Shown piece by piece: positions 17,471 to 24,581 of a DNA stretch of 58,071 nucleotides (the first letter of the stretch is position 1; each line of letters starts with the position of its first letter). The position numbers and the translations under genes are program-made. Below the pieces are notes generated by a model. The model was not told where the DNA came from. It did no database searches and saw only the letters and a program-made list of their open reading frames with translations. The DNA comes from Clostridiales bacterium (GTDB lineage: Bacteria; Bacillota; Clostridia; Saccharofermentanales; Saccharofermentanaceae): assembly GCA_017515465.1 (NCBI GenBank), contig JAFWFV010000019.1, forward strand, positions 1 through 58,071, read 5' to 3'.

Positions 17471-17518
17471 TGGTGAATTTAAGTTAATCGTTTATTAACC
17501 ATGTTAACAATTAGTATG

Positions 17519-17527
17519 TGATATCAT
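17519..17527 (+). promoter_or_regulatory. Extended -10 element before GGDEF-EAL gene
   Basis: TGATATCAT lies nine bases before the ATG at 17537 with no Shine-Dalgarno between. An AT-rich inverted repeat (GTTAAT/ATTAAC, 17483-17499) lies upstream. Confidence 0.45.
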
Positions 17528-17536
17528 CCAACTAAT

Positions 17537-19249
17537 ATGGGAACGAAGAACAACACGACTATAGCTAATACGATGAGAGACCTTTCGCTCAGCAATTCTG
17601 CTCCGAAGGGTGCCTATTTTATTCTCGTCGCGCTGTTCCTGGTATCCCAGTTCTTTGTCACCCAGGCATCCCGAAACCATATTGACATTACGATATTCGG
17701 TGTTCCGGCCCAGATGTCCGATTTCACCGGTGTATTCGCCTCGATAAGCAACGCGCTTACTTTCTTCCTGACTGTGTTCTACCGCAAGACAGGATTCATA
17801 ACATCACTCGTTTTTCTGATCGTGCAGCAGCCCATGATGGTGATCAATCTGTTCGTTACCCGATCCTCCATGAGTGTTCCCGGCATATTTACGAACGTCT
17901 TTACGCTGGTATGTGTAAGTATGATCTACATCAATCAGTCCAGGAGCATCAAGTATCAGTACAGGATCCGCGAACAGGCCGTAACTGACTCCTTGACATC
18001 ACTGCCCAACAGGTTCGCATGTAGTGAACTCCTGAACGATCTGATAGCAAAGAACAACAGATTTGCAGTCGTTTCGATAGATCTCAATAATTTCAAGAGC
18101 ATCAACGATACCATGGGCCATGATTTCGGCAACAGGGTCATCAAAGCGATATCGGAACGCTGGAAGACACTGGCGGATTCCCCTGAATCGGGTACAAGCG
18201 ATTTCATCTGCCGTATCAGCGGCGATGAGTTCGCCCTCGTTATCCGCGATGCAGCTGATCTGGATGAGATAACTAATACCGCTAGAATGTTCAAGGATGA
18301 ACTGGAAAAGAAGCTGACCATTGATGACTGTGACTACTACATTACCGCATGCTGGGGATATGCGGTCTATCCGGATGATGCATCATCGTCCGATGCTCTG
18401 TTCTCCTCTGCCAATGCCGCCATGCATGAATCCCAGAGACTGAGCAACAGCAATATCCTGATGCACTTTAGTCCCGAAATACTCAAGACCGAGCATAACC
18501 TCGAGGTCGAGGGCAAGATCCGCAAGGCTCTGGAGCAGGACAGGGTGTTCTTTAACCTGCAGCCCCAGTACGACATGAACCATAAGCTCAGGGGCTTTGA
18601 GGCCCTGGCCAGGATGAAGGACAATGACGGATCCGTGATCAGCCCTGCCGACTTCATACCCGTAGCGGAAAAGACAGGCCTGGTGGACAAGATCGATCTG
18701 AAGGTCTTCAGGCTCGCAGCAGCTTTCCTCGCTGATGTCATGAAGCAGAAGGATACCGACATCACGATAAGCGTAAATGTATCTGTCAGACATCTCATGA
18801 AGAACAACTTTATCGAAGAAATCAGAAAGACACTTGATGAGTATAACGTTCCTGCGGACAGATTCGAGATAGAGATCACGGAATCCATAATGATCGATTC
18901 TGCAGACAGGGCACTGCAGTGCATAGAAGAGATCAGGAACATGGGCATGCAGGTGGCGATCGATGATTTCGGTACCGGATACTCATCACTCAGCTATCTG
19001 AACAGCTTCCCGGCAAATATGCTCAAGATCGATAAGTCGTTCATTGACGGCGTTAATGCCAGTGAATCATCCAGACAGTATGTTGCCACCATCATTTCCA
19101 TTGGTCACGTTCTCAATCTGGATGTCATATCAGAGGGAGTGGAATCCGATGATCAGCTGGAGACTCTGAGGAAAATAGGCTGTGATTACATTCAGGGCTT
19201 CGTATGGGGCAGGCCGCTCATGCCCGAAGAAGCTGAAAAACTGATCTGA
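17537..19249 (+). CDS. Membrane GGDEF-EAL c-di-GMP protein
   Basis: The 570-residue protein starts with a membrane region of four or five hydrophobic segments (about 23-135). A GGDEF domain follows (about 148-305) with an SGDEF variant active site (ICRISGDEF) and no RxxD inhibitory site five residues upstream. The EAL domain (about 320-565) keeps the metal and catalytic residues: FEALAR, NVSVR, EITES, DDFGTGYSSL, KIDKSF, EGVES and QGF. Phosphodiesterase activity is therefore likely. Cyclase activity is uncertain, since SGDEF can be active or serve as a GTP-binding regulator. It has no obvious Shine-Dalgarno and appears leaderless. A second cyclase with a different sensor is encoded at 27126. 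Confidence 0.92.
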   Translation: MGTKNNTTIANTMRDLSLSNSAPKGAYFILVALFLVSQFFVTQASRNHIDITIFGVPAQMSDFTGVFASISNALTFFLTVFYRKTGFITSLVFLIVQQPMMVINLFVTRSSMSVPGIFTNVFTLVCVSMIYINQSRSIKYQYRIREQAVTDSLTSLPNRFACSELLNDLIAKNNRFAVVSIDLNNFKSINDTMGHDFGNRVIKAISERWKTLADSPESGTSDFICRISGDEFALVIRDAADLDEITNTARMFKDELEKKLTIDDCDYYITACWGYAVYPDDASSSDALFSSANAAMHESQRLSNSNILMHFSPEILKTEHNLEVEGKIRKALEQDRVFFNLQPQYDMNHKLRGFEALARMKDNDGSVISPADFIPVAEKTGLVDKIDLKVFRLAAAFLADVMKQKDTDITISVNVSVRHLMKNNFIEEIRKTLDEYNVPADRFEIEITESIMIDSADRALQCIEEIRNMGMQVAIDDFGTGYSSLSYLNSFPANMLKIDKSFIDGVNASESSRQYVATIISIGHVLNLDVISEGVESDDQLETLRKIGCDYIQGFVWGRPLMPEEAEKLI

Positions 19250-19263
19250 TCCGTTTTTTAGTA

Positions 19264-19292
19264 TTGAATCCTTACTGTCATTATGTTATCCT
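19264..19292 (+). promoter_or_regulatory. Promoter of the TetR-dikinase operon
   Basis: TTGAAT (19264-19269), 17-base spacer, TATCCT (19287-19292). Transcription would begin at about 19299, directly before the palindrome at 19302. Confidence 0.5.
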
Positions 19293-19301
19293 GCTCATGT
19301 A

Positions 19302-19317
19302 ATTGAACGCGTTCAAT
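19302..19317 (+). promoter_or_regulatory. Perfect 16-bp palindromic operator, ATTGAACGCGTTCAAT
   Basis: The palindrome has no mismatch and lies between the predicted start point and the Shine-Dalgarno (GGAGG) of the TetR gene. A TetR dimer bound here would block initiation, so autoregulation of this gene and the downstream dikinase is the simplest reading. Confidence 0.7.
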
Positions 19318-19331
19318 AATGTGGAGGCAGC

Positions 19332-19910
19332 ATGAACAAGGAAGAAAAACTTCAGATAACCAAGGACAAACTGATAGACGCCACGTATCAGCTCATGATG
19401 GAGACAGAAGACCCTCTGACTGTCACATCCAGACAGATAGCAGCAAGGGCTGATGTCAAACCCTCCATGATCAATTACTGTTTCGAGTCCAGGGAGAACC
19501 TGATCTATCAGGTCTTTAACCGCAGGTTCCTGAACCTGATGGAGGGGGATAATGTGGCGGAGCTGATAGACAGCGGCAGATCTCCTGCTGAAATACTTAA
19601 GGAGATACATTTCCTGGTCGCACGTGTCCTCGTCAGGAATCATCAGTTTACCCGTGCCATTACAGGATACATTTTGTTCAAGCGTGATCTGGGCAAGGAA
19701 TCATTCAGCTATCCCTATGTCCTCAGGCATTATAACGGCACCAGGACAGAGGCCGAGTGCAGGCTCATCGCTTATGAACTCTCCACCATGATGCAGCTGA
19801 TCATATACCGCAAGGATGATATCAACAGGGATTTCGGGATAGATCTCGATGATGATGAACAACTGAGAAAATATATCAATATGAGAGTGGATCTACTGCT
19901 GGGTGGCTGA
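19332..19910 (+). CDS. TetR/AcrR family transcriptional regulator
   Basis: This 192-residue protein has the N-terminal TetR helix-turn-helix: LIDATYQLMMETEDPLTVTS followed by RQIAARADVKPSMINYCFESRE (cited in part), with the recognition helix around VKPSMINYCF (about residues 39-48). The C-terminal ligand-binding part is all-helical and unassigned. A perfect palindrome in its own promoter is the likely binding site. The gene runs directly into the dikinase gene, whose ATG is two bases after this stop, so a small-molecule signal probably controls dikinase expression. The ligand cannot be predicted. Confidence 0.9.
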   Translation: MNKEEKLQITKDKLIDATYQLMMETEDPLTVTSRQIAARADVKPSMINYCFESRENLIYQVFNRRFLNLMEGDNVAELIDSGRSPAEILKEIHFLVARVLVRNHQFTRAITGYILFKRDLGKESFSYPYVLRHYNGTRTEAECRLIAYELSTMMQLIIYRKDDINRDFGIDLDDDEQLRKYINMRVDLLLGG

Positions 19911-19911
19911 C

Positions 19912-22236
19912 ATGAGATACATCTATGATCTGAAACAACTCCCGACAGAAGAGATGCAGTATGCAGGCGGCAAGGCGCATTCCCTGGCCGTCATGATCAG
20001 AGACTTGGGACTGAATGTGCCTGAGGGATTTGTTCTGCTGTCCCGGGGCACGGACGGTCAGGATCTGCTCCCTGAAGCATCAGACGAACTGGATCAGCTG
20101 ATATCATCGCTTTCTGATAAATATACATATGCCGTCAGATCTTCAGCCATTAACGAAGACGGAAAAAACAGTTCCTTTGCCGGTCAGTACGAGACCATGA
20201 CAGACGTAAGGGCGGAGGATGTTAAGGAAGCGGTACTGTCCGTAATCTCATCTGCGGGATCTGCCAGAGTCGCCGAATATACCGGATCATTCAATGAAGA
20301 GGACAAAGGGATAGCAGTCGTGATCCAGAGATTTGTCAGACCTGAAATGGCGGGCGTTGTCTTTACGTCAGATGTGATCAGCGGACGTGATTCATACATG
20401 ACCGGAAACTTTGTCAGAGGCGAGGGGGAACTCCTCGTATCCGGCGTATCTGATGCGGAGCAGTTCAGGATGTATTCCGTCAAGTACAGATACGAAGGTC
20501 CGGAAGACATGAAGCGGTATGCCGGGAAACTCTTTAAGGCGTGCATGAAGATCAGACAGCACTATAAAGTGCCCATGGACATAGAATGGGCAGTCTCTGC
20601 AGGCAAGGTCTATATCCTGCAGGCCAGACCCATAACGACCCTCAGACGGCTTGACATGGACACCTACCGTGTCAACGGCAGCCTGTCCGGATACAAGATG
20701 CTCACCAGGACCAACGTAGGTGAGATATTCATGGAGCCCGTATCTCCCATGACCTTTTCCGTGCTGGAAAAGATAAATGAGATGCTGGGGCTGCCTGACT
20801 GGCTGGACAACATTTGCGGCCAGCCCTACATGAACATCAGCGTGATGTGTTCTCTTCTGGTAAGTTTCGGCAAGACGCCCGCTCAGGCTTTTGACGCCGT
20901 CAGGGATCTGGTGGGGAATGTTCCGGAGGCGATAGAGGTCCCTATATCTCCATTTGACCGCAAAGCATTCCTGAAGAACATAAAGGCTCTGCTCTTCCCG
21001 GAGAATAAGTCTAAACTTAACCGCAGGCAAAAGCGGAAGATGGTCCGGGACATGGATCAGATATCACGTGATCTGATCTCGGACATAGGCGGGATCACTG
21101 ACAACGAGGGGCTCATCAGGATGTGGGAGGATGTATTGATCCCGCGTCTCAATGACGGACTGGCATCGATCCTGGCCGAGTGCGGCACGTCCATGATCCC
21201 GCTGTTCTCCACCAGGAAAAAGATAACGGACTTAGCAGGCCCTGACATGGCAAACAGTCTCTGCGGAGGTTGCCTGGGCATCATCGACAGCATGAAGCCG
21301 CTGCTGCTCATAGAGGATGTGATAGCAGGCAGGATCACCGGTGATGAATACATGGAAACAGTCGGCCACAGATCGGTAAGTGAGATGGAGCTCATGGAGC
21401 CCAGACCCTATGAGATCCCGGGCTATCTGGACAGCCTGATAGAGGAACACAGAAAGAGCAACATAGATCTCCATGAGATGCAGCGGCAGCAGGAGCAGAA
21501 ATTCAAAGATGCTCTTGCTTCGTTCAAGGCGAAGTATCCTTCCAGATCAAAATGGATAGACAGGGAACTGTCAAAGTTCAGGCATGCCAACGATTTCAGG
21601 GAGGAAATCAGGAGCAAGGGAGTCAGGATATTCTGTGTCTTCAGGGAGTTCCTCAAAAAGGCCGGAGAGATAAACGGTACCGGTGACGGCATATTCATGC
21701 TCACCTACAATGAGGTCTTTGAACTGCTCCGTGGAAATAATGAAGTAAAGAGATTCATCGCTGCCAGACGTGAGACCTTTGACAGATACAGAAAATATCC
21801 CGTTTTCCCGTCTCTGATCCTGGGCGGGTTCGATCCTGATACATGGCTGGCAGACGGTAACAGGAGGAGCGATCTCTACTGTGCTGACATGGAACATGAC
21901 AGAGAGGATCTGTCTGCTGACATTAAAGGATTTCCCGGCGCCAGAGGCAAGGTGACGGGACGCGTCAGAGTAGTTGGCAGCATTGGCGGGATCGGTGAGA
22001 TAGAGGAGGGCGATATCCTGGTCACGACCGCTACAAATGTGGGGTGGACACTGGTCTTTTCCAAAGTATCAGGAATCGTTACTGACATAGGAGCCCCTCT
22101 GTCCCATGCTGCGATAGTGGCCCGTGAGTTCGGCATCCCCGCCGTAGTCGGGTGTGGCAATGCAACCACGGTCCTCCATACGGGAGACATGGTGGAGCTG
22201 GACGGTGCAGAGGGAACTGTCAGGATCATCAAATAA
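19912..22236 (+). CDS. Rifampin-phosphotransferase-like dikinase (PEP/pyruvate-binding domain), paralogue 1
   Basis: The 774-residue protein has an N-terminal ATP-grasp domain (about 1-245; AGGKAHSLAVM, YAVRSSAINED, SSFAGQYET, IEWAV...ILQARPITT), a central region of about 400 residues and a C-terminal swivelling phosphohistidine domain (about 690-774) with catalytic His732 in PLSHAAIV. True PEP synthase and PPDK end in a TIM barrel after the His domain. This order instead matches rifampin phosphotransferase, where the middle domain binds the acceptor. The expected reaction is ATP + acceptor + water to AMP + phosphate + phospho-acceptor. It is cotranscribed with a TetR regulator. The acceptor is unknown. 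Confidence 0.88.
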   Translation: MRYIYDLKQLPTEEMQYAGGKAHSLAVMIRDLGLNVPEGFVLLSRGTDGQDLLPEASDELDQLISSLSDKYTYAVRSSAINEDGKNSSFAGQYETMTDVRAEDVKEAVLSVISSAGSARVAEYTGSFNEEDKGIAVVIQRFVRPEMAGVVFTSDVISGRDSYMTGNFVRGEGELLVSGVSDAEQFRMYSVKYRYEGPEDMKRYAGKLFKACMKIRQHYKVPMDIEWAVSAGKVYILQARPITTLRRLDMDTYRVNGSLSGYKMLTRTNVGEIFMEPVSPMTFSVLEKINEMLGLPDWLDNICGQPYMNISVMCSLLVSFGKTPAQAFDAVRDLVGNVPEAIEVPISPFDRKAFLKNIKALLFPENKSKLNRRQKRKMVRDMDQISRDLISDIGGITDNEGLIRMWEDVLIPRLNDGLASILAECGTSMIPLFSTRKKITDLAGPDMANSLCGGCLGIIDSMKPLLLIEDVIAGRITGDEYMETVGHRSVSEMELMEPRPYEIPGYLDSLIEEHRKSNIDLHEMQRQQEQKFKDALASFKAKYPSRSKWIDRELSKFRHANDFREEIRSKGVRIFCVFREFLKKAGEINGTGDGIFMLTYNEVFELLRGNNEVKRFIAARRETFDRYRKYPVFPSLILGGFDPDTWLADGNRRSDLYCADMEHDREDLSADIKGFPGARGKVTGRVRVVGSIGGIGEIEEGDILVTTATNVGWTLVFSKVSGIVTDIGAPLSHAAIVAREFGIPAVVGCGNATTVLHTGDMVELDGAEGTVRIIK

Positions 22237-22262
22237 TTCTGCTCGAATTAACCTGTCATGAA

Positions 22263-22271
22263 TGATAGAAT
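22263..22271 (+). promoter_or_regulatory. Extended -10 element within an inverted repeat
   Basis: TGATAGAAT, enclosed by TGAATGA (22259-22265) and TCATTCA (22281-22287), which form a perfect 7-bp inverted repeat. A site AGGTG precedes the TTG start at 22308. Confidence 0.4.
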
Positions 22272-22307
22272 AGATAACTGTCATTCAATTAAGGCAGGTG
22301 AAGATAA

Positions 22308-22832
22308 TTGTCAGCGAGCAGAGAAAGTCTGTACAGATTTCATTACGGATTAACAGCAGCATCCGTAACGGGTATCATCCTGATATCTGCAGGTTTTATA
22401 GCGCTTACTATCCTCTTTATAGTAAACAGGGCATATTGGGCTATCCTGCCCGTGGCATTAGTTGCCGGCGGACTGATCGCTCTTTTTATCCGGCTGATAT
22501 CCGTTGACTCTAAGAACAGATCTCTTTATAAGGATAATATCTCATCATTTACCGAATCCGACATCCTCGATCAGATCAACAACCACTGTCTCTTTTCTCT
22601 GGGAGCCAATACCGGCCTGTTTGTCACGGAGAGATACGTTGTATACTGCGGACAGTTCATTGATGTAAAGGAAAACATCTCGAATGTGTCCGCATCCAGA
22701 TATAAGAACAATCTGAGGATCTATTTTGTCACAAAGAACGGCAGGAGGTTCAGATGCGAGTACGGCGGGGGATATACCATGGATCCCAATGCCGTATCGT
22801 CAAAGATCCGCAGTGCCGTTTTCGGAAACTGA
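22308..22832 (+). CDS. Membrane protein of unknown function, TTG start
   Basis: I do not recognise this 174-residue protein by name. Two hydrophobic segments lie at about 14-37 and 41-63 (GIILISAGFIALTILFIV and WAILPVALVAGGLIALFI). A soluble beta-rich C-terminal domain follows, with LFVTERYVVYCGQFIDVKE and NLRIYFVTKNGRRF, resembling the PH-like or YcxB-like domains found in small membrane proteins. The start is TTG 22308, supported by AGGTG at 22296-22300 with seven-base spacing; no ATG fits. It sits between the first dikinase and mrp with its own probable promoter. Confidence 0.65.
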   Translation: MSASRESLYRFHYGLTAASVTGIILISAGFIALTILFIVNRAYWAILPVALVAGGLIALFIRLISVDSKNRSLYKDNISSFTESDILDQINNHCLFSLGANTGLFVTERYVVYCGQFIDVKENISNVSASRYKNNLRIYFVTKNGRRFRCEYGGGYTMDPNAVSSKIRSAVFGN

Positions 22833-22858
22833 GTAAATAACATTATTGGAGGTATACT

Positions 22859-23719
22859 ATGTCATCAGCATGTGATTCATGTCCTTCGGCTTCAAAGTGC
22901 AAGTCCCAGGATTCATGTCCGTCATTAAATAAAGGAGAGAGCAATCCCAGGCCGTTCCTCGAGAAGCTTGGAGATGATTCCCACATCACCAGAGTAATAG
23001 GAGTAGCCAGCGGCAAGGGAGGAGTAGGCAAGTCATTTGTAACCTCCATGCTGGCGGTAGAACTGGCACGCAAAGGATATAAAGTAGGCATAATGGATGC
23101 CGATATCACCGGTCCTTCAATCCCCAGGGCTTTCGGTCTCAAGGGCAGGATGGCAGCAACGGAGCAGGGCAGGATGTCTCCCGTTTCCTCAGCAAAGGGT
23201 ATCGAGGTCGTCAGCCTCAACCTGATCATGGACGATGAGGAAGCTCCCGTAGTATGGAGAGGTCCTGTCATCTCAGGTCTCGTTAAGCAGTTCTGGACTG
23301 ACGTATGCTGGGGAACGTTAGATGTTCTTCTGATCGACATGCCTCCCGGAACAGGCGACGTGCCTCTCACAGTATTCCAGGCAGTTCCCCTGGACGGCCT
23401 CGTCCTGGTATCCACACCTCAGGATCTTGTATCCATGATCGTTGCCAAGGCCAGGAACATGGCCTCCATGATGAACGTCAATATCCTGGGCGTAGTTGAG
23501 AACATGAGTTATACTATCTGCCCTCACTGCGGAGAAAAGTTCTCCCTCTGGGGAAATGACGATGCGCTGGCAGAGTCATCTGCCAAAGCCGGCATCGATA
23601 TACTGGACAAGCTCCCTCTGGATCATGAGGCAATGAAAAAGGTTGATTCCGGCCTGGCAGAAGAGGTTGAGGCTGATTATCTGAGTAATACCGTAAAGAA
23701 GATAACCGATCTGCTGTAA
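22859..23719 (+). CDS. Mrp/NBP35 family Fe-S carrier ATPase
   Basis: The 286-residue P-loop ATPase has the deviant Walker A GKGGVGKS (52-59), typical of the ParA/MinD superfamily, and DMPPGTGDVPL (switch II) near residue 160. A C-terminal CPHCG pair (about 221-224) binds a bridging 4Fe-4S cluster in Mrp/ApbC/Nbp35 proteins. The N-terminus carries a further Cys-rich segment (CDSCPS, SKCKSQDSC) resembling the ferredoxin-like tail of Nbp35. It would assemble or deliver Fe-S clusters, fitting its place beside the Fe-S activase NrdG. Start ATG 22859 is behind GGAGGT. The stop overlaps the first NrdR box of the next operon. Confidence 0.92.
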   Translation: MSSACDSCPSASKCKSQDSCPSLNKGESNPRPFLEKLGDDSHITRVIGVASGKGGVGKSFVTSMLAVELARKGYKVGIMDADITGPSIPRAFGLKGRMAATEQGRMSPVSSAKGIEVVSLNLIMDDEEAPVVWRGPVISGLVKQFWTDVCWGTLDVLLIDMPPGTGDVPLTVFQAVPLDGLVLVSTPQDLVSMIVAKARNMASMMNVNILGVVENMSYTICPHCGEKFSLWGNDDALAESSAKAGIDILDKLPLDHEAMKKVDSGLAEEVEADYLSNTVKKITDLL

Positions 23720-23734
23720 CACCATATATTGTGT
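23719..23734 (+). promoter_or_regulatory. NrdR box 1
   Basis: ACACCATATATTGTGT matches the NrdR consensus acaCwAtATaTwGtgt with one departure (C at the fifth position). It overlaps the last base of the mrp stop codon. Confidence 0.8.
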
Positions 23735-23750
23735 GCTTTTCGACCCCTGA

Positions 23751-23766
23751 CCACAATATCTTGTGG
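23751..23766 (+). promoter_or_regulatory. NrdR box 2
   Basis: CCACAATATCTTGTGG keeps the core CwAtATnTwG and is embedded in a longer perfect inverted repeat (13-bp arms, 23744-23773). It starts exactly 32 bp after box 1. Confidence 0.85.
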
Positions 23767-23773
23767 TCAGGGG

Positions 23774-23802
23774 TTGACTTAACCACAAGATATAGTTAGA
23801 AT
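23774..23802 (+). promoter_or_regulatory. nrdG-nrdD promoter
   Basis: TTGACT, 17-base spacer, TAGAAT. The third NrdR box fills the spacer, so repressor bound there would exclude RNA polymerase. Confidence 0.8.
23783..23798 (+). promoter_or_regulatory. NrdR box 3 (within promoter spacer)
   Basis: CCACAAGATATAGTTA keeps the core CwAnATaTwG and begins exactly 32 bp after box 2. Confidence 0.7.
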
Positions 23803-23838
23803 GTAGGAGCACTACAAAAACAGCCTTGGGGGAAAAAC

Positions 23839-24552
23839 ATGCGGATCGGCGGTCTTCAGAAACTGACTCTTCTTGATTTTCCCGAGCATGTGGCTTGTAC
23901 CGTGTTCACCATGGGTTGTGATTTCAGGTGCCCTTACTGTCATAATTCTTCACTGGTCATTCCCGAGAGGATGAATGAGGACTATGTGATAAGTGAGGAG
24001 GAATTCTTTAAGTTCCTGGACAGGCGCCAGGGCTTGTTGGACGGCGTGGCGATCACCGGAGGAGAACCTCTTATCCATCAGGATATCAAGGACTTTATCC
24101 GCCGGATACGGGAAAAGGGCTTTCTCGTTAAGCTGGACACCAACGGTTCCTTTCCACAGATCCTCAGGGAGATCCTTGATGAAGGGCTCGTTGATTACGT
24201 AGCAATAGACATCAAGAGCGATCCCGCAGGATATGCAGAGGTCACGGGCCTCGCAGAGCCGCCTGTTGATAAGCTCAGACAGAGCATTGAGCTCCTGATG
24301 AACTCCGGTATATGCTACGAGTTCAGGACAACGGTCATCGATGAACTGCATGATGAACACACCATGGAGGGAATCGGAGATCTGATAGCGGGAGCGGACA
24401 GGTACTTCCTTCAGAGGTTCGAGGATTCCGGAGAACTGATAGTCGAGGGCAGGTACCACGCTCCGTCAGAGGACAAGCTCATGAGGCTTCTTCAGACAGT
24501 CAGGAAAAAGGTTCCGGCAGCTGAGATCAGAGGCGGAGAGATAAAACAATAA
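23839..24552 (+). CDS. nrdG: Anaerobic ribonucleotide reductase activating protein (radical SAM)
   Basis: The 237-residue activase has the radical-SAM cluster motif C-x3-C-x2-C at Cys27, Cys31 and Cys34 (CDFRCPYC), followed by the GGEP SAM-binding segment (ITGGEPL, about residues 73-79). It uses S-adenosylmethionine and a 4Fe-4S cluster to form the glycyl radical on NrdD, encoded 29 bases downstream. N-terminal GLQKLTLLDFPEHVACTVF is typical of the NrdG subgroup paired with redoxin-type NrdD. The ATG follows a GGGGG Shine-Dalgarno. Three NrdR boxes upstream indicate control by the dNTP/ATP-sensing repressor NrdR, whose gene is not in this window. Confidence 0.93.
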   Translation: MRIGGLQKLTLLDFPEHVACTVFTMGCDFRCPYCHNSSLVIPERMNEDYVISEEEFFKFLDRRQGLLDGVAITGGEPLIHQDIKDFIRRIREKGFLVKLDTNGSFPQILREILDEGLVDYVAIDIKSDPAGYAEVTGLAEPPVDKLRQSIELLMNSGICYEFRTTVIDELHDEHTMEGIGDLIAGADRYFLQRFEDSGELIVEGRYHAPSEDKLMRLLQTVRKKVPAAEIRGGEIKQ

Positions 24553-24581
24553 CAACAACATAAAACATTTAGGAGGGCAGT

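Noticed and set aside
19302..19317. Palindrome GAAC-GC-GTTC as a LexA box
   Set aside because: Half-site spacing is two bases, whereas the Gram-positive LexA box has GAAC-N4-GTT; the adjacent TetR gene explains it better.
16805..22236. CatA homologue plus Rph-like gene as an antibiotic-resistance island
   Set aside because: No mobile element or resistance promoter is seen, composition matches the chromosome, and both families have many chromosomal members of unknown substrate.
19912..22236. Annotation as phosphoenolpyruvate synthase
   Set aside because: The phosphohistidine domain is at the very C-terminus and no PEP-binding TIM barrel follows; the same holds for 30038 and 34902.
23744..23773. 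Perfect 13-bp hairpin after mrp as a rho-independent terminator
   Set aside because: No T-run follows; its centre fits an NrdR box and it is in phase with two other boxes, so an operator is the better explanation, though termination cannot be fully excluded.
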